Positions 12,371-26,523 of a DNA stretch of 64,000 bases are shown here, piece after piece. The notes under the pieces are model-generated. The model saw only the letters and a program-made list of their open reading frames with translations, did no database searches and was not told the origin of the DNA. The translations under genes were made by a program, and so were the position numbers. Source of the stretch: Epiperipatus broadwayi (lineage: Eukaryota > Onychophora > Udeonychophora > Euonychophora > Peripatidae); the NCBI GenBank assembly GCA_028023455.1, contig JAQFVV010000042.1, forward strand, positions 4,295,739 through 4,359,738. The letters run 5' to 3'. The number at the start of each line of letters is the position of its first letter. Positions within the stretch are counted from its first letter, which is position 1.

Positions 12371-13639
12371 TATCTTTAAGCAGGAGTTTTTGAAGATGAA
12401 GTCTGTTTTCTATGTAATTAATTAGTTTTTTATCAGTGATTTTCCAGAAACAGAATATAGAAAATTCATTTAAGCCGATAATACAATACTTCAATTTCAC
12501 AAAATGAACCTTTCCAAATGTAAAAAAGTCTCTTAACAAAGATATGAAGTTTGAATATCTTTAACAAATATTGAAGTATTACTTTAAAATCAGACAGTAT
12601 GATAATTTTTCATCTAAACAACAGTAAATCTTTTGCAATAATAGACTGAATACAATCTTATCCAAAGTTATTTAGAAGTTTGGACTGCAGCTTTATTTTA
12701 TTTTTGTCATCCATTTAAGAATAGATCTAAACTAATTTCTAGGAATAAGGTCTTTAAAAACCAGGCTAGCACTACTTGGACGTATTTTATGAACAGCTTC
12801 CTTAGCAGTCGAATAGTGAATACTATGCCTCTGTTTGGAGAAAAAATACTAATACTAAACTTCTGCATACTCAATTTAATATTATGAGAAATTTACTAGT
12901 AGACTCATATCTACTCTTTTGTGATGGCTGCATATTCTTTCAAATATTCTTGCATCATATATCAGAATAGAAAGTGTATCACAGAAAATGCATAAAAGCA
13001 GTGAAATAGATCAGATTTATCAATGCCTTAATATATATATTTTTCAGTAAAAGACCCATTTCAAAAAAAAGATCAATCTTGTGAATATTCAATCAAGAAT
13101 CTTTTTGAATAAACAGAGAATAATGGTATAAAAAATGGTTTTATTATTTAATCTAGAAAAATAAATTTGCTTCCAAACCTTATAAAAATAAAATTCTTTT
13201 TTGGATTAAAGAATACAGCTAGCTATATTTGATTTCCCGGGATATTATTGGAGTTTCAAAAATATCCAGGACAATCAATGGTCACTGCATTCATCTGCTT
13301 CATAAAAATTTAATAATTATTAACCTATGTAGATGTGACAATATACTGTACATCATAAACGACATAAATGACTAATGACTGTCAAATCTATGGATATAGT
13401 AAAACAGAATTGAAGGATGTAAAATAGCCACTGAAGACACCTGGTTGAAATATCTAAGGTTCCTTTATAATATTTTTAATAGTTAAGCTGTCTTAAAAAA
13501 TCCATCCGCGCGCTCTCTCTCTATATATATATATTAAAACAAAGATTTTCATGGGCTACAGATATAAACGAAATGTTATCCAGGTACATCCCCCTGACCA
13601 AAATGTTGGTATATATATATATTACAATTAATTGCACAT

Positions 13640-14215
13640 AGTTGTACATAAAAGCAGTCAACATTTAAACAATATCAATAACAATCAACAATCTCAATCT
13701 GCTGTCAAAGATATAGACACTAAAGATTGCAACTTGACAACAGAGAACAAAGAAGCAAAGCTCAAGGCTAGGCAAGTAAATATGGAAACACATGAAAGCA
13801 GTCAACACAAACAATATTATTCAGCAATTTCAAGCCATTGTTAAGACAATTTTCATCCACCTTTATTTATGATCTAATATGTTTACATAGACACCAACAA
13901 TTGCAACTTAACCACAGAGATTGAAATTATTAATGTAAAAAAGTTTAAATAAACCTTATTAAATAAGTAAATATATGACTGTTCTGAATTCAGACTAACA
14001 AATAGTCAATTATAACTTCAAACTGCACTCCAGCTATGAATTACTTACATAATAAAACTAATATTGTCTGAGGCTAGATAGGTAAATAATGTAAATACGT
14101 GACAGAAATCAGCAATTAAAACAATACCAATACATAAATAATATAATACACAAAAGCAATCAATACTTAAACAATACCAATATCGATAACAATCTCAATC
14201 TGCTGTCATCAGATA
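13640..14215 (+). repeat. Short array of diverged direct repeats
   Basis: AAAGCAGTCAACATTTAAAC...CAATCTCAATCTGCTGTCA at 13650-13706 recurs at 14152-14208, and AGACACTAAAGATTGCAACT (13717) recurs as AGACACCAACAATTGCAACT (13888), so about three units of unequal length are present. The 70-codon ORF at 13632-13844 is an accident of this repeat. An AT-dinucleotide tract borders the array on the left. Confidence 0.5.
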
Positions 14216-14272
14216 TTATTTATCTCTATAGATATTCCTTTATACCCTAGTAGTGGTGCTTCTTGTAAATTT

Positions 14273-14560
14273 AGAAAATATAAATAAATAAAATCTGATA
14301 ATACACTGCAAAATGTAGTGGTAAAACCAAATAGTAACTTGTAACATTATGTAGTATTATAATAATTTTCAAATTACCGATAATTATCAAAGTACTCACT
14401 CTACAATATTTTAAAATTATTCCATCCCAAGTTTTTTTGCCTGAATATTATTTATATATTGAAATGCATCATCTACATTGCTAAAGATAGTTTTATTCAA
14501 CTACAATGCTGGTAAGGGTAATTCAACTTGGGCATTATTTTTTGATGTTTCTCCTAATTT
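14273..14560 (+). repeat. Diverged duplicate, left copy (partner at 15178-15480)
   Basis: GAAAATATAAATAAATAAAA, GTAACATTATGTAGTATTAT, CTACAATATTTTAAAATTAT and TTGCTAAAGATAGTTTT occur in the same order at 15178-15480. The offset is about 905 bp. Transposon remnant or local duplication; no protein similarity is visible. Confidence 0.5.
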
Positions 14561-15177
14561 TTCTGTATTTTCTAAATTAATTTTTCCCTGTTAGTACTTT
14601 TACTACTACCATTGGTTATGAAGTTTTTAATCTCTTCTGTCATTCATGTTGCATCAGATATTATTTCATCAGCTTGCATCTGGGGTTTGGTTTTAGTTAT
14701 CATATACACTACAATACATTTTTATTATTATTTTGCTTGGTTTTTTATCATTAATAGTGTATATTCAAATATTTCCACTATATACCCATCTCTGGATATT
14801 TTGGATAATCTGTACTATTTTAATTTCATTTTACTTAACCTGCCTTACTGTAATTTTTATTTTGGTTAACCTATTTAATTACTGTTCATTTTCCATTCCT
14901 ACATTTCATTTATATGTACTATTTTTTACATATCTATTTTTCTATATGATCACCATCATTTTAATTTCAAGAATTATATTTTATCAATCCTCATATTTTG
15001 CTTTTTTTGTGTGTAAAAACCATAACAACTTGATTGAACTTACATTGAGTTGACATTTGTAAGAAGTTGATAACACACACGTAAAGGTAAATCACTATTA
15101 GTAATTTATCAAGGCAAGAGTTGAGGTGGCAAATGTAATGCAAAGTGTCACTGGTAGAGTATGAAGGCAAAAATCAG

Positions 15178-15480
15178 AAAATATAAATAAATGGTACCTG
15201 ATGATGTGCCATAAAATATATTGTTAAAGTAACCGTACCAAACTTGCAGAGTTGTGTAATATTAAGGTAATTAACTTTCAAACTTATTGATGATTAAACT
15301 AGTCAATCTGCAATATTTTAGAATTATTCCAATGCAAGGTCCTTTTTGAAATAATGGTTATATTAATGGTTGCATAATCTTACCCCAGATGATTAGTAAA
15401 AGGCATAATTTATTAAAGATAGCTTTTTAGTCATATTTAATACTAATAAAGGCAATGATATTTGGATTACCACTTTCTGA
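15178..15480 (+). repeat. Diverged duplicate, right copy
   Basis: Contains GAAAATATAAATAAATGGTA, GTGTAATATTAAGGTAATTA, CTGCAATATTTTAGAATTAT and TTATTAAAGATAGCTTTT, parallel to the 14.3-kb copy. The hydrophobic 85- and 106-codon ORFs between the two copies are low complexity. Confidence 0.5.
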
Positions 15481-17681
15481 TGGAGGACTTGATCCTAACA
15501 TTTTTAAAGTTAACTCTTCCATGTTAATGTTTCAAGATTTTAGCCAATATAAAGCATACTCTTAGACAATGATGATCAGATATATTAATTATTCTTAATT
15601 AATCAATCATGCATGGAAAAACCTGGACATATACAAAAATAAAAAATGAGAATAGGCTGGGTTACCACATCAGCAACACATTTATTATTGTAAATAAAAT
15701 AAAGAAATCAATAATTATATTTCAGTTATATATGTGGGCAAATTAAGTACTCTGAATACATATATTTGTCAAATGCATATTCAGTCTCTAGTAAAAAACT
15801 AGTTGTTTTTTTTTACTTAATTCATGAGCATCTTCATTGGCAAGGAGATCACAAGGGATCAATACAGTGGAACTCTGATTATGGTTAACATATCCTTTGA
15901 TATAGCAGACATACACCACAATTCAAATCTCCACACTAGATTTTGGAAAATCATCTTCTTCTAGATACTATATGGTTGAAAAACTGGCTATTGCATTTCT
16001 AATAACCATCTTGCAATAGGATTATACTGAAAAATATTCTTTTACGCTGATGGTTTGCTTCCTTATGCAGAGAAAGGTCTTTTTTCTATTGATGCAGCCA
16101 GAATTTGTTGGCCAACTTCACTATCTGCAGCAAATACTTGGTGATTGATGGCTTAAACTTTAAATGCCTTTTATAACCTTTCTGTCATCACCCACTTGTT
16201 CACTAAAAAACATTTTTTTCTATAACTCAGAAGCTAACATACACAATTTGGCAGAATGTTTTTAAAAACATTTCTGACTCTTTCATCTTGTTTTTTAAAT
16301 ACTTAATTATTAGTGAGTCTATGTTCAATAGGTTAATTTAACTTTTTAACTTGTCGGTTTTCTTTTTAATTTTTAAAATTTAAATTCAAAAATAATTTTA
16401 TATAACAACTTGACAAACTGAATTTTCTATAATAAATATGGGCCATAAATTATGATTCTTATGGCTAATTAAATACTTTTAAATATATATATTTTGGCAA
16501 TCACATTTTTAATTGACTAAACTTAGCCTTACAATGAAAGGTGGAATTTTGGATAAGTGATCTCTAAAAACAAATACTAAAATTTTTTTTATCTTATAAT
16601 AATTTATTGGATATTAAATATAAAAATTATTTAACCCTCCTGCCCCAAACAAATTCCAAAGTCACTCACATACTTTTTTATGGAATCAAAACACTCTAAA
16701 TAAATGAACAAGAAAACCTATTAAATCCTGGTAAATTTATCTCTTACACATATATCATATTTGGATACCCTTAACTTTCCATAGAATATAAAAAATGGAT
16801 ACATACTTTATCTTCAATATGTTTGACTTTTTGTAATTGCAATGTTATATACTGAAAATTTTAAGTTGCTCTAACTTAATTCTCTGCATACTTTTATATC
16901 ATTTTATATGCATCTTCATGGTTGTCACTACACACACACATATATATACAAAATGTAATTTTTATTTTTTAAATATTAGTACAGTTCTTCAAAAATCGCC
17001 ATCATTCAGACAAACATTTCCATCAAATATGATCCTGAATTTTTGAAGACATTTTTCATCACTATCATATTCACTCATTCTCTATCTCTTCTTCACATCA
17101 TTACTTGTTCCTGTAGTAGTTTTTGTAATCAATGTGCCTCAGTAAATGATCAACAATTTAACTATTTTCAAAAATCTTTTTTTTAATGTATTTCATTCAT
17201 GTTTCATTATATGAAATTTAAGTCTTTATTAGATAATATCAAGATAAATGAATCTTTTTAATAATTCTTTCATATTAATTGAAATCTAAAATTATCACAA
17301 ATAACAATTGACTGAAAATATTTATCAAATCCATTTGCATGAAACTTTAGGAAAAGACTGAATAATTAAATGTAGGATGACATAAAAAAAATTGGATCAT
17401 CAAAAAATATAAAGAAAAAAAAAACTGTGCTGCTAATGTCGCCCAGAGAATAGTTGGTAGATTGACTTTCTAGAGCATATAGCTTTATTTCTTACATCAT
17501 TAACATCAAATAAATTCTAAGCAGCTACTTATTGTGATCATAAATCTTTTTTCTGTATTGTGGACTATATAAAAACTGAAATTATTACACTTTCTTACAC
17601 TTAAGTGTTTGATCTCAAAAAGCAAGCTAATTAAATCTTAAATAAATTTAATTAATTATTAAAAGATAGCTTTTAACTTTC

Positions 17682-17705
17682 AAAAAAAAAAAAAGGGGGG
17701 GGGGG
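17682..17705 (+). repeat. Homopurine tract A13 G11
   Basis: A run of 13 A followed by 11 G. Together with runs of 10 C at 29690-29699 and 12 C at 37748-37759, it stands out because long G or C runs are otherwise rare in this AT-rich sequence. Confidence 0.8.
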
Positions 17706-20700
17706 CAACAAACATCTGACTTTATAAAATTTAATAGTTCTTATTAATTAATTCATAGAATTTAAACTAGCTTTACTGAAACTATAATTTTCAGAGTGTC
17801 ATTTTAATGTTTCCACTTTATGCTATTTAATAAAAGTATTAAAATAATAAATTCTATGAATTCTAAAAAAAATTACACCTTTAATATTAAAATGAATTGT
17901 GATTGGCCAAAAAAAAAAAAAAATTCAGCAAATTGTAGAGAGCATGTTAATTAGTAATTATCCAATTCATCTTTAAAAATCTATGCCAAGTTTTTTTTAT
18001 TTTATTCTAAAGAAACCACATTAAAAGTGTTTCCATATTGGATAAAAAAAAAAGTTGGCAGAATTACAACAATATAAGAGGAAAAAAATACTCAACAGCA
18101 TAAATATAAGTTCTGAAAGTATATTAAAATTAACAAATATAAACATATAAGCTTGCATCTGTGTGTTAATGTTAAGCGGCTTGCTGAGAAACATATTATA
18201 ACTTTTAATAAGTTATTCTATATGTACAATAGAAATAAAATCAGAAAAAAAAAAAAACTATTTTACAAACAATTTACATAAGCAGGCGCATGCACACAAA
18301 CACAAATGGGAGTTATCTGCCCAAGGCAGATTGATAGTTTTACATATGAAAAGTTTTATCCTAAAACTTATAAAAGTTTTTCTTTAATCAAAATTGAAAT
18401 AATTTTTGACCACATTTAGGTAATCACAGATCTAAGTATGGGAAAATAATGGAATAATTAGTTACTAATAAGTGCTTCATATGGTTTCAAGTTCCAGAAA
18501 TGACAGGTTGAGTCTTGATTCACAAACTTTTATATCTCAAGTTCATCACTTTACCACTGCTTTAAATTATGCAAATCATAGCTATCAAAATTATATTATT
18601 TTTTTATTATACATCTGAATTTAAAAAAAAAATTGTAACAATCCAAATAAACATGGGGGGAAAAACTGGCACGACATCCAAACACAAAAATCAATATTTT
18701 TAAATGTATGTTTATTTATAATGCATCTGATTCATGACCAAACTATTAACAACTAATTACTGTTATAATTTCAATTATAATGTTGTTTTACATAGTAATT
18801 GGTCAATAGGGCTTAAGTTTTCAACATAGCAAAACACACAAATAGGACTACACCAATCAATTTTGTCACCAGAGGTAAACTTTAAAAACTATGCTTTTTA
18901 AAATTATTTCAAAGTGCCTTGCAGTACAGAAATAGTGCTGCTACTAAAAAGACTATGGCCTGGAATTCAAAATGAAATTCTTTTCAATAGAATAAGGAAT
19001 TTTTTCTCAGCAGCAAGAACATAGCCAACCTGATTAACTATTCAATATTGGTTAATAAATAAACATCTAATTATTTTTAGACAATAAAACAAGAAATATC
19101 AATTTTTCAACATCCAATAACTGATATGCTCGCTAGGTACTGCCTTTTTTCCCGCTGTTCCAAAGACCTGATTGCCCTGTAGTCAGCTATAAGATTGCTT
19201 TCATATTTGATTAAACAAGTCTATTGAATGGATAACAATAGGAAAATATGAATATAAAATACTTTTATTAAAACACAAATAAATTACAAATTTAAAAAAT
19301 GCCAAAAATGAAAACAAGGGAATTAAAATATGATAAAAAAGCTTAGAGAATAAACAAAAAATCATAACAGTAATTGCTTGATAATTCGTTGTGTTAGATA
19401 GTCTTTTCTATGGAAATTATTTCTAGATCACTTTATTAAATTTGGAACATTGCCTAAATAATTTTTTAAAAGTTTCAGTTTAGAAAAATTCCCATTGGCT
19501 ACTATTATACTTATAGCTGATGTTAATAGAATTCTTTGGGCCATAATAATAATTTTTATTCGAGATCAAACAATGTATAAAGAAAATAAAAATATTTTAA
19601 AAAGAATCCCTTAAAAAAATTGAATACATGAAATTCTGTAAAATGATCAGAGTTAATAATGATATGAAAGCTATAAAAGAGAATAAAAGTCTCAAAAATA
19701 TAGAACACCAAATTGACACTGGTAAAGGGAAAAAAAAATGGAACTTACACTAAAAAAAGGGGGACAATATCTTGAAATATATGGAATAATTCTATAAAGA
19801 ATTATATAGTAATAATAAAAAAATAAACTAGTCTCTACAATTACTACATCTGAACTACTAAGCATTTTAAATGAAGAATTAAGACATGCAATTAAATCTA
19901 TGAAGAAAAAAAACCCAAAATTTGTAAATGAAAGCAAACCGATAATGCCCCGAAATCACCAGCATCACTGATTAGATCATTTGGCCCCATGCATTTTCAG
20001 AATATGTTTTACTATTTTGGAGAGGGGAGAATTGTAATTTTCAGTAATGTATTTACATATTTAAGCTTCAACATATTTGTAAAATATTTATTTTAAATCA
20101 AAAAACTATTAGATTACAATTAGATTTTATTTGAAAATATTTGTTTTCAAAAAGACAAGTTGTAAAAATGTAATTATAATCAAGCAGAAGCTATTTTTAC
20201 ATCTTAACAAGAATTGCTTTCAAAAAACACAAGTAAAATTTTTTTTGTGTGAAATAATAATAAATTTAACTTTGAATTTTAAGATATATTTTCATTCTCT
20301 TATGATGTTTTAACTAAAATTCATTTCCTTTATAAAAATAGAGTTCAAATAAGTAATATTTTATTCAATAATTTTCCTGAATAAAGAAGATTATGATCTG
20401 ATAAGAAAAGAGCAAATAGGACTAACTAAAATTATCACTAGGATCTTCAAAACAAGAGTAGTAGAAATTGGAACTTGGTATCATACTTGTGAATAAGTTT
20501 AATAATATCTTTAAAAAAATTATAAAAGATGATGAATTTAAATTTTATGAAAAAAGAACTAATATGGTGAATAGGATTACAAATAAAATATATATTTAGA
20601 ATTAATAGGATTAATTAAAAATATGAAAGAAAAATATTTTCAAGTGAAGTTTTTAATTGAAAAAATATACAATGTGAGGGATGAGAAATTTTGAAGATAC

Positions 20701-22120
20701 ATCATAAAGAGAAATAAAATTAAAAAAAAAGCTATTATATTGTTAAACGCAGAAGAAAGTGTAAAGAGTTTAAAAAAAGTTTAAAAATACTCAATAAATT
20801 TAGAGTAAAATCTTTGCATGATCAGAAGTTGGTAAATAAATAAATTTGTTGCAGAGTGTAATTTATGAGAGGATAGATAAAATGATGGATTTATAAAATA
20901 TAAATACAAAAAATTCTACACTAAACATTTATCTTCACAATATAATCAGAAAAACAATTTTTGAGAAGTGGTCATTTTTACATTTCATTATTTTTGAAAA
21001 AGCTTGGAAAAAAGCTTAATCTCTTCAATGCACATATATAAGAAGATTTCTCTTATCATAATTATTAGTGACCTACTTTGATATTGAAAAATATAAATAA
21101 TAAAAAGTCAGACAATAGTGGAACAGCATATTTAAAATGGAAGATCACTACAGTCAATTAAGCAGAGTAAATTTTTTTAAATGTAGTTAATAATTCTTGT
21201 TTGTGATTCTTTAGTCTGAAACTTATAATACTCATTAGGCAGATAAATCCTAGAACCTTCAACTCTTACATCTACTGCTCTTATTTCTATAAAAAACTGG
21301 ATTGGTTCAAATGAATATTCATAAATGAGAAAGTAGATGGAAATGAATAAACATGAAAAGGGAAATACAATTTCCTCATTAGATACATGTTCAACAATTT
21401 ATAATAACTTAGATCATTTTTTAAAAATGAAATGCATATACAACAGTCTCCAGTACCTATAATATTTAATATTCGGTTTTAAAGTTATATTGCAGATTTT
21501 GAAATTCATGGATTATAGTAAACCATTCTGTGATATACATTCTTAACACATTAATGTATAGATGTATGTGTATATATATTGTATACAAATAAAATCAAAT
21601 AAAAATTTTCTAATTTTTAAAATTTTTATTTACCCATTTTTTTTAAAATCACAGATAACTGAAAATATAGATACATAAATCATAAATAAATAGGGAAAGA
21701 TAGTTCTGTATATGGATAATTTTTATTTTTCATTAGTTTAATTTTAATTAACTTCTAATTTATCTTTTTGCATTATTAATTTATTGGTTTTCATTTATCA
21801 TTTAACAGAAATATATGTACTTAGATTTAATTAGTTTTATATAGTATTATAATGCTAACACATTTGTATAGAGATACACATTTTAATGTAAAGAAAGAGA
21901 ACCTTTGTCTTTGACACTGCTAGGAAACTATCAATTACTACTAATTGTCAATCTCTCTGAAACTAAATCAAATATATATTTCAAGTGTAAATAATAAATA
22001 TACTGTTGAAAGGTATTTTGTACTGCAAATATCTAAATGACTATAATTGCTATATGAAGAAATAAAAGTTCATATTAAATAAAATAAGCACATATAAAAA
22101 ATAGATGGAGATTGCTTATA

Positions 22121-22164
22121 GATAACCAATATATAAATAATAGTATATTTATATATTGGTTATC
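22121..22164. repeat. Hairpin, 19-bp arms
   Basis: GATAACCAATATATAAATA and its complement TATTTATATATTGGTTATC enclose a loop of six bases. It is close to perfect. It lies 30 bp from a second hairpin (22195-22257) with related arm sequence (AACCAAT). Confidence 0.65.
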
Positions 22165-22194
22165 TTATGCAAACCACATTACCACAAATAATAG

Positions 22195-22257
22195 TTAAAA
22201 TCAACCAATCTGTTGTTGCTGTGATAACAGATTATTGATATTTTATTGGTTGATTTT
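22195..22257. repeat. Two nested hairpins
   Basis: The outer arms TAAAATCAACCAAT and ATTGGTTGATTTTA enclose an inner pair AATCTGTT and AACAGATT with a small loop (GTTGCTGTGAT). Could be a tiny non-autonomous inverted-repeat element; no copy was seen elsewhere in the window. Confidence 0.6.
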
Positions 22258-24131
22258 ACTCACTAATTGTGATTTGATATATATATATATATTTAAGAAT
22301 AGGATTAGCAATACTGAGAGTAAATGAAAAGAGATTATTTACAATAAAAAATTATGAAAGGGAATTGTAGTTGCCATATGCTCAAAATCAGATTATAAAG
22401 ACTACCATTGGTCAAGAGTGAAAGTAAGACCAAAAAAGTTGGGTGCTAATATATGGGAATAATATACTTGATGGAGCCATATAATACTAAAACAGCAGCA
22501 GCTGTTCTTAAAATTTGTGGCTGTAAATATTAAACTAAATAATATTTTAATATACACTTGTAGCTGTAAATTCAAGTAAGTATAAATACAGATTTTGTAA
22601 ATTCAAAAACAAATGTGGACATTTCTTATGGATTTGCATTTTTGTGTACATTTTATTTGTCATCAATATATTTTTGTTGTTGATGTTGTTAAATAACTGA
22701 TACTGTTTTGATAAATAAATAAATTTTATTGCAAAATATTTTATTTTATTTTATTTAGTATATTCTCGTAATTATAAATTCAAAAATAAATATGGATATC
22801 ATAAATTTGAAAAAAAAAATGTGGACATTTTTCTGGACTTACTCTTTTGGTAAATAAATTATTTTTATTGCAAAAATACTATTTTCTTGATTCGTGAATA
22901 AATGTGCAAGCTTTTCTTGTTTATTGATTAGTTTTTCATTCACTCAGAGGTAAATACAATGTAAATCAATCAACTAAGGAGATTATACACTATATTAGCA
23001 CCAAAGTTGCTGAGTGAACTCAAGAAAAAAATGTGTATTTAAAAATTAACTATAAAAAGTAGAAAAGTTTGAATGTGTAACACTTTGGATAAATTGTAAT
23101 AATTCAATATAATTGTGAATAAAGTTTACTTTATTCAGATGGTTTTCTACAATAAAATCATTTAATCTAAATACCAAGTTAAATACACTCCAATAGTAGA
23201 TAAAATAGTTTATAAATGAAACTGTTACTTATTAATATTATTTTTTTTTGTTGACAAATAATTTTCACTTTTTGTTTTGTTAGTAGTCATTAATTAACTT
23301 ACAGTCAATTCAAAAAACAAAAAAAAATGTTGTATTTTACTGATTTTTATTATAATATTAAAAAAAAATTGAAGAGCTAATTGCACCACATTTCAAATAA
23401 TAAACAAAATTATAAGTTAAAAGTGACAAATAGCAAACACTGAAAAATTGTTTCCTTTGGTTATATTTTTAAAAACAGCAAAAAATAATTATTTAGTTTT
23501 TACTATTTTAATAATTTGTAACAATTTTTTGTCTATAGCTTTTAAAAATAATAATGATATGAAAATATATTTACATTTGGAGTTCTTAATTTAAGAGTTG
23601 CAACTACTTGGGAACGGATGGGTGTTATGTAGAATTATTGAAGATCATAAAATATTTGAAATTTTCATTTTTTAATATTCTTTTTATTCTTTGTAATGCT
23701 TAAATATTACAAATTATAAATGCACAAGTAACTTGCTTGTAATTTACTACTAAAAGATATCACTTTTTAAAATAAACTTATTAAAGTTATGTTGACAAAT
23801 CACATAATCACTAAGTTTATATTATTAGAATTGAAACTGTTATAGAGAGTTAAACAGCAATTTATTTTCTTTTGCTCAATTTTAGCTTTAAATAAATATT
23901 AGTTAAATTTTAAAAAAAAATCAGTTTGATATTGAATTTACTTTTTCAAAAAAAAAACAAAACAACAACTTTGATAACTCCTGGACAATTGCCAATTTTC
24001 TTCCTCAATATTTTAATTACAGTATTCTGTTTTTTGTGTGAATTAGCATTTTGTGTAGCGACTTAATACTCACAGTTTAAGTCTTAACTGCTTTAGCAAA
24101 AACATATTAAATCACAATTTTATTTATTAAA

Positions 24132-24840
24132 CAAGACATTTATTTTATATAGTGCGCGATGTTTAATAACTGTAATATTAATAAGCCAATAAGTTAATGC
24201 ACATGCGCTTTGTAGATGCAACTATATAAATGAATCCTCCCACTTTTTCAAACACAAGATGAAGTCTTTGGGAAAAGATAGAATGAATCCATCTATCTTT
24301 TCAACCCAAATGTTTATATATGGGAAAATCTTAAGTGTTTGGAAATGAGAGCATGAAGATATTAATTGAACACTTTAAATTACTTTATTACTATGTAAAT
24401 GAATGACGCTTGCGAAATTTCTAGAATTTACGATAAGTCATTCCTATTAAATTAAACATATATAAACAAGACATTTTATTTTATATAGCACGATGTTTAA
24501 TATTGGCTTATTCATATTACAGTTATTAAACATTGCGCTATATAAAATAAAATGTCTTGTTTATATATGTTTAATTTAATAGGAATGACTTATCGTAAAT
24601 TCTAGAAATTTCGCAATCGTCATACATTTACGTAGTAATAAAGTAATTTAAAGCGTTCAATTAATATCTTCACGCTCTCATTTCCAAACACTTAAGATTT
24701 GCCCATATATAAACATTTGGGTTGAAAAGATAGATGGATTCATTCTATCTTTTCCCAAAGACTTTATCTTGTGTTTGAAAAAGTGGGAGGATTCATTTAT
24801 ATAGTTACATCTACAAAGCGCATATGCATTAGCTTATTAA
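24132..24840. mobile_element. Large palindromic element (arms about 320 bp)
   Basis: The arms run from about 24190 to 24502 and 24519 to 24840. Shared inverted blocks include GTAGATG..., AATCCTCCCACTTTTTCAAA, GATAGAATGAATCCATCTAT, AACCCAAATGTTTATATATG and GGAATGACTTATCGTAAATT. The outer-left sequence 24132-24190 (ACAAGACATTTATTTTATAT ... AATAAGCCAAT) reappears reverse-complemented in the loop (about 24500-24560), so the order is T-B-(part of T)-T'-B'. No outer T' is present on the right. Non-coding; family unknown. Confidence 0.8.
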
Positions 24841-26523
24841 TTTTATTTATTGTATTGAACAATCAAATACCTTCCTACTACTAAAAGTACATCTTTACTC
24901 TAATTAGAACTGGAGTTTTATGTGAGGATTCATCAGAGACTATCATTAATTGGTCCCATTATTTTGATCTATAATCAATGTTCTTTAAAAAAATTTCTAA
25001 AGTTTTTTTATTGAAAAAATGGTGGCCACTTTGTAAAACTGTTGACATCAGAGGATAGTGACCTCATTAAAGCTATGTCAATCAAAAATAAAATGGTCAC
25101 ACTGACACTAAAAATTTATAGCAAAGAGCTTATTCATTATACGTTGCTTTGATTATAGAATTACAATACAATTAATATATTTTATTTCATTTTCATCTAG
25201 TGTCCAGTGCTTTTATTTATAACATATTCAAAGTAAAAAAAGATTTTTACTGCTAACAGCTACAAAAGCAAAAAAAAAAAAAAAAGCTAGTTTCATTCAA
25301 TACAATAGGTAATCAAAAACATACTTTGATCATGTACAACAACTATAAACTAGGTAAAATATGTTCACTTAGCCTCTTTTATAATCAAAATTCTTATTAA
25401 CATTACTTTGCATGTGATGAAAAAATGTTAATTATAAATTATTTTGAGGAAAAAAGGGGGAAAGAAAGATTATGTACATTATGCAGTTAATAACCAACTT
25501 TATATGATTAAAGATTAGTAAATATAAGTTAAAGTTTCTTGTTCAATTTTACATCAATAATCTTGCAATTTTTCTAGATAAAATATAATATAAAAAAATA
25601 TGTACCTTTATAGTATCAAAATAATAAAAAAAGATTTAATCATTTACATTATTAAAACTTCAACAATCAACCATAAATTACATTTCTTTATCAATTTTTT
25701 TTTTTTTTTGATTTAAAAAAAAAAAACCAGCAATGCAAAAAAAATTTTGTTTTATTGATATTATAAAAATATAAACCTTGATAACAGAACATTAAATGCC
25801 TCAAAAATAAATTTTAAAATGAATATTGTGATTAGTTTTTTTTTCGTATATGCTTTAATTTAATGAATTGTGAATTAGGAAATATTTTTTTATACAATAT
25901 ATTTATCCACAAGTTAGTAATTTTTTTTAATAATATGCTTAGTAAAATATTTATTTATTAATTAACATTTTTTTCAATTTAAGTTTTTTTTTTTTTTAAT
26001 CAAATTTTTATATATTTTAAACATAAAGAAACACATTAATTTTTCCCCATGAAAATTCTTTATAAATGATTTTTTTTTTAAGCGAGATCTTTCATTTATG
26101 ATGCATTTATTACTAATAATTTTTTTAATACATATGAACCAAAACTGCCATTATTTTTTCAAGATCTAATCAGGCTTAGAATTTTTATTTCAAATAGTAA
26201 TTCTAAGCATCTGTTTGTGATTGGTAAAATGATAAGATACCTCAATATTCTTAACTGGAGAATAAAACAATGACGGTAACCTCAAATTCCCACCACACAA
26301 CATTGTTCATTTATAAGAAGCAGTAGGAGGTAGTGGAACATTTAAATGCCATTTTATTTTTTTACCTAATCAAAATACTGGTAAAAGTATCTAATGCTTT
26401 TATAAGTGAGTGAGAGATTTGTGACAATTTTCAACTATCAGAACAGAATGTGAGTGAAAAACATTTGAGATACATTGCTTTTCAAAATGAATAACACTAA
26501 AAAATATATCGTGCATTTTGCAG

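Noticed and set aside
14612-15053. Overlapping hydrophobic ORFs of 85 and 106 codons (+)
   Set aside because: Phe/Ile/Leu/Tyr runs follow from T-rich sequence; they overlap each other in different frames and lie between two copies of a diverged repeat.
24132-24840. Hammerhead motif in the 24-kb palindrome
   Set aside because: GAAAT and GAAAC-like strings occur but there is no CTGANGA core in a compatible position.
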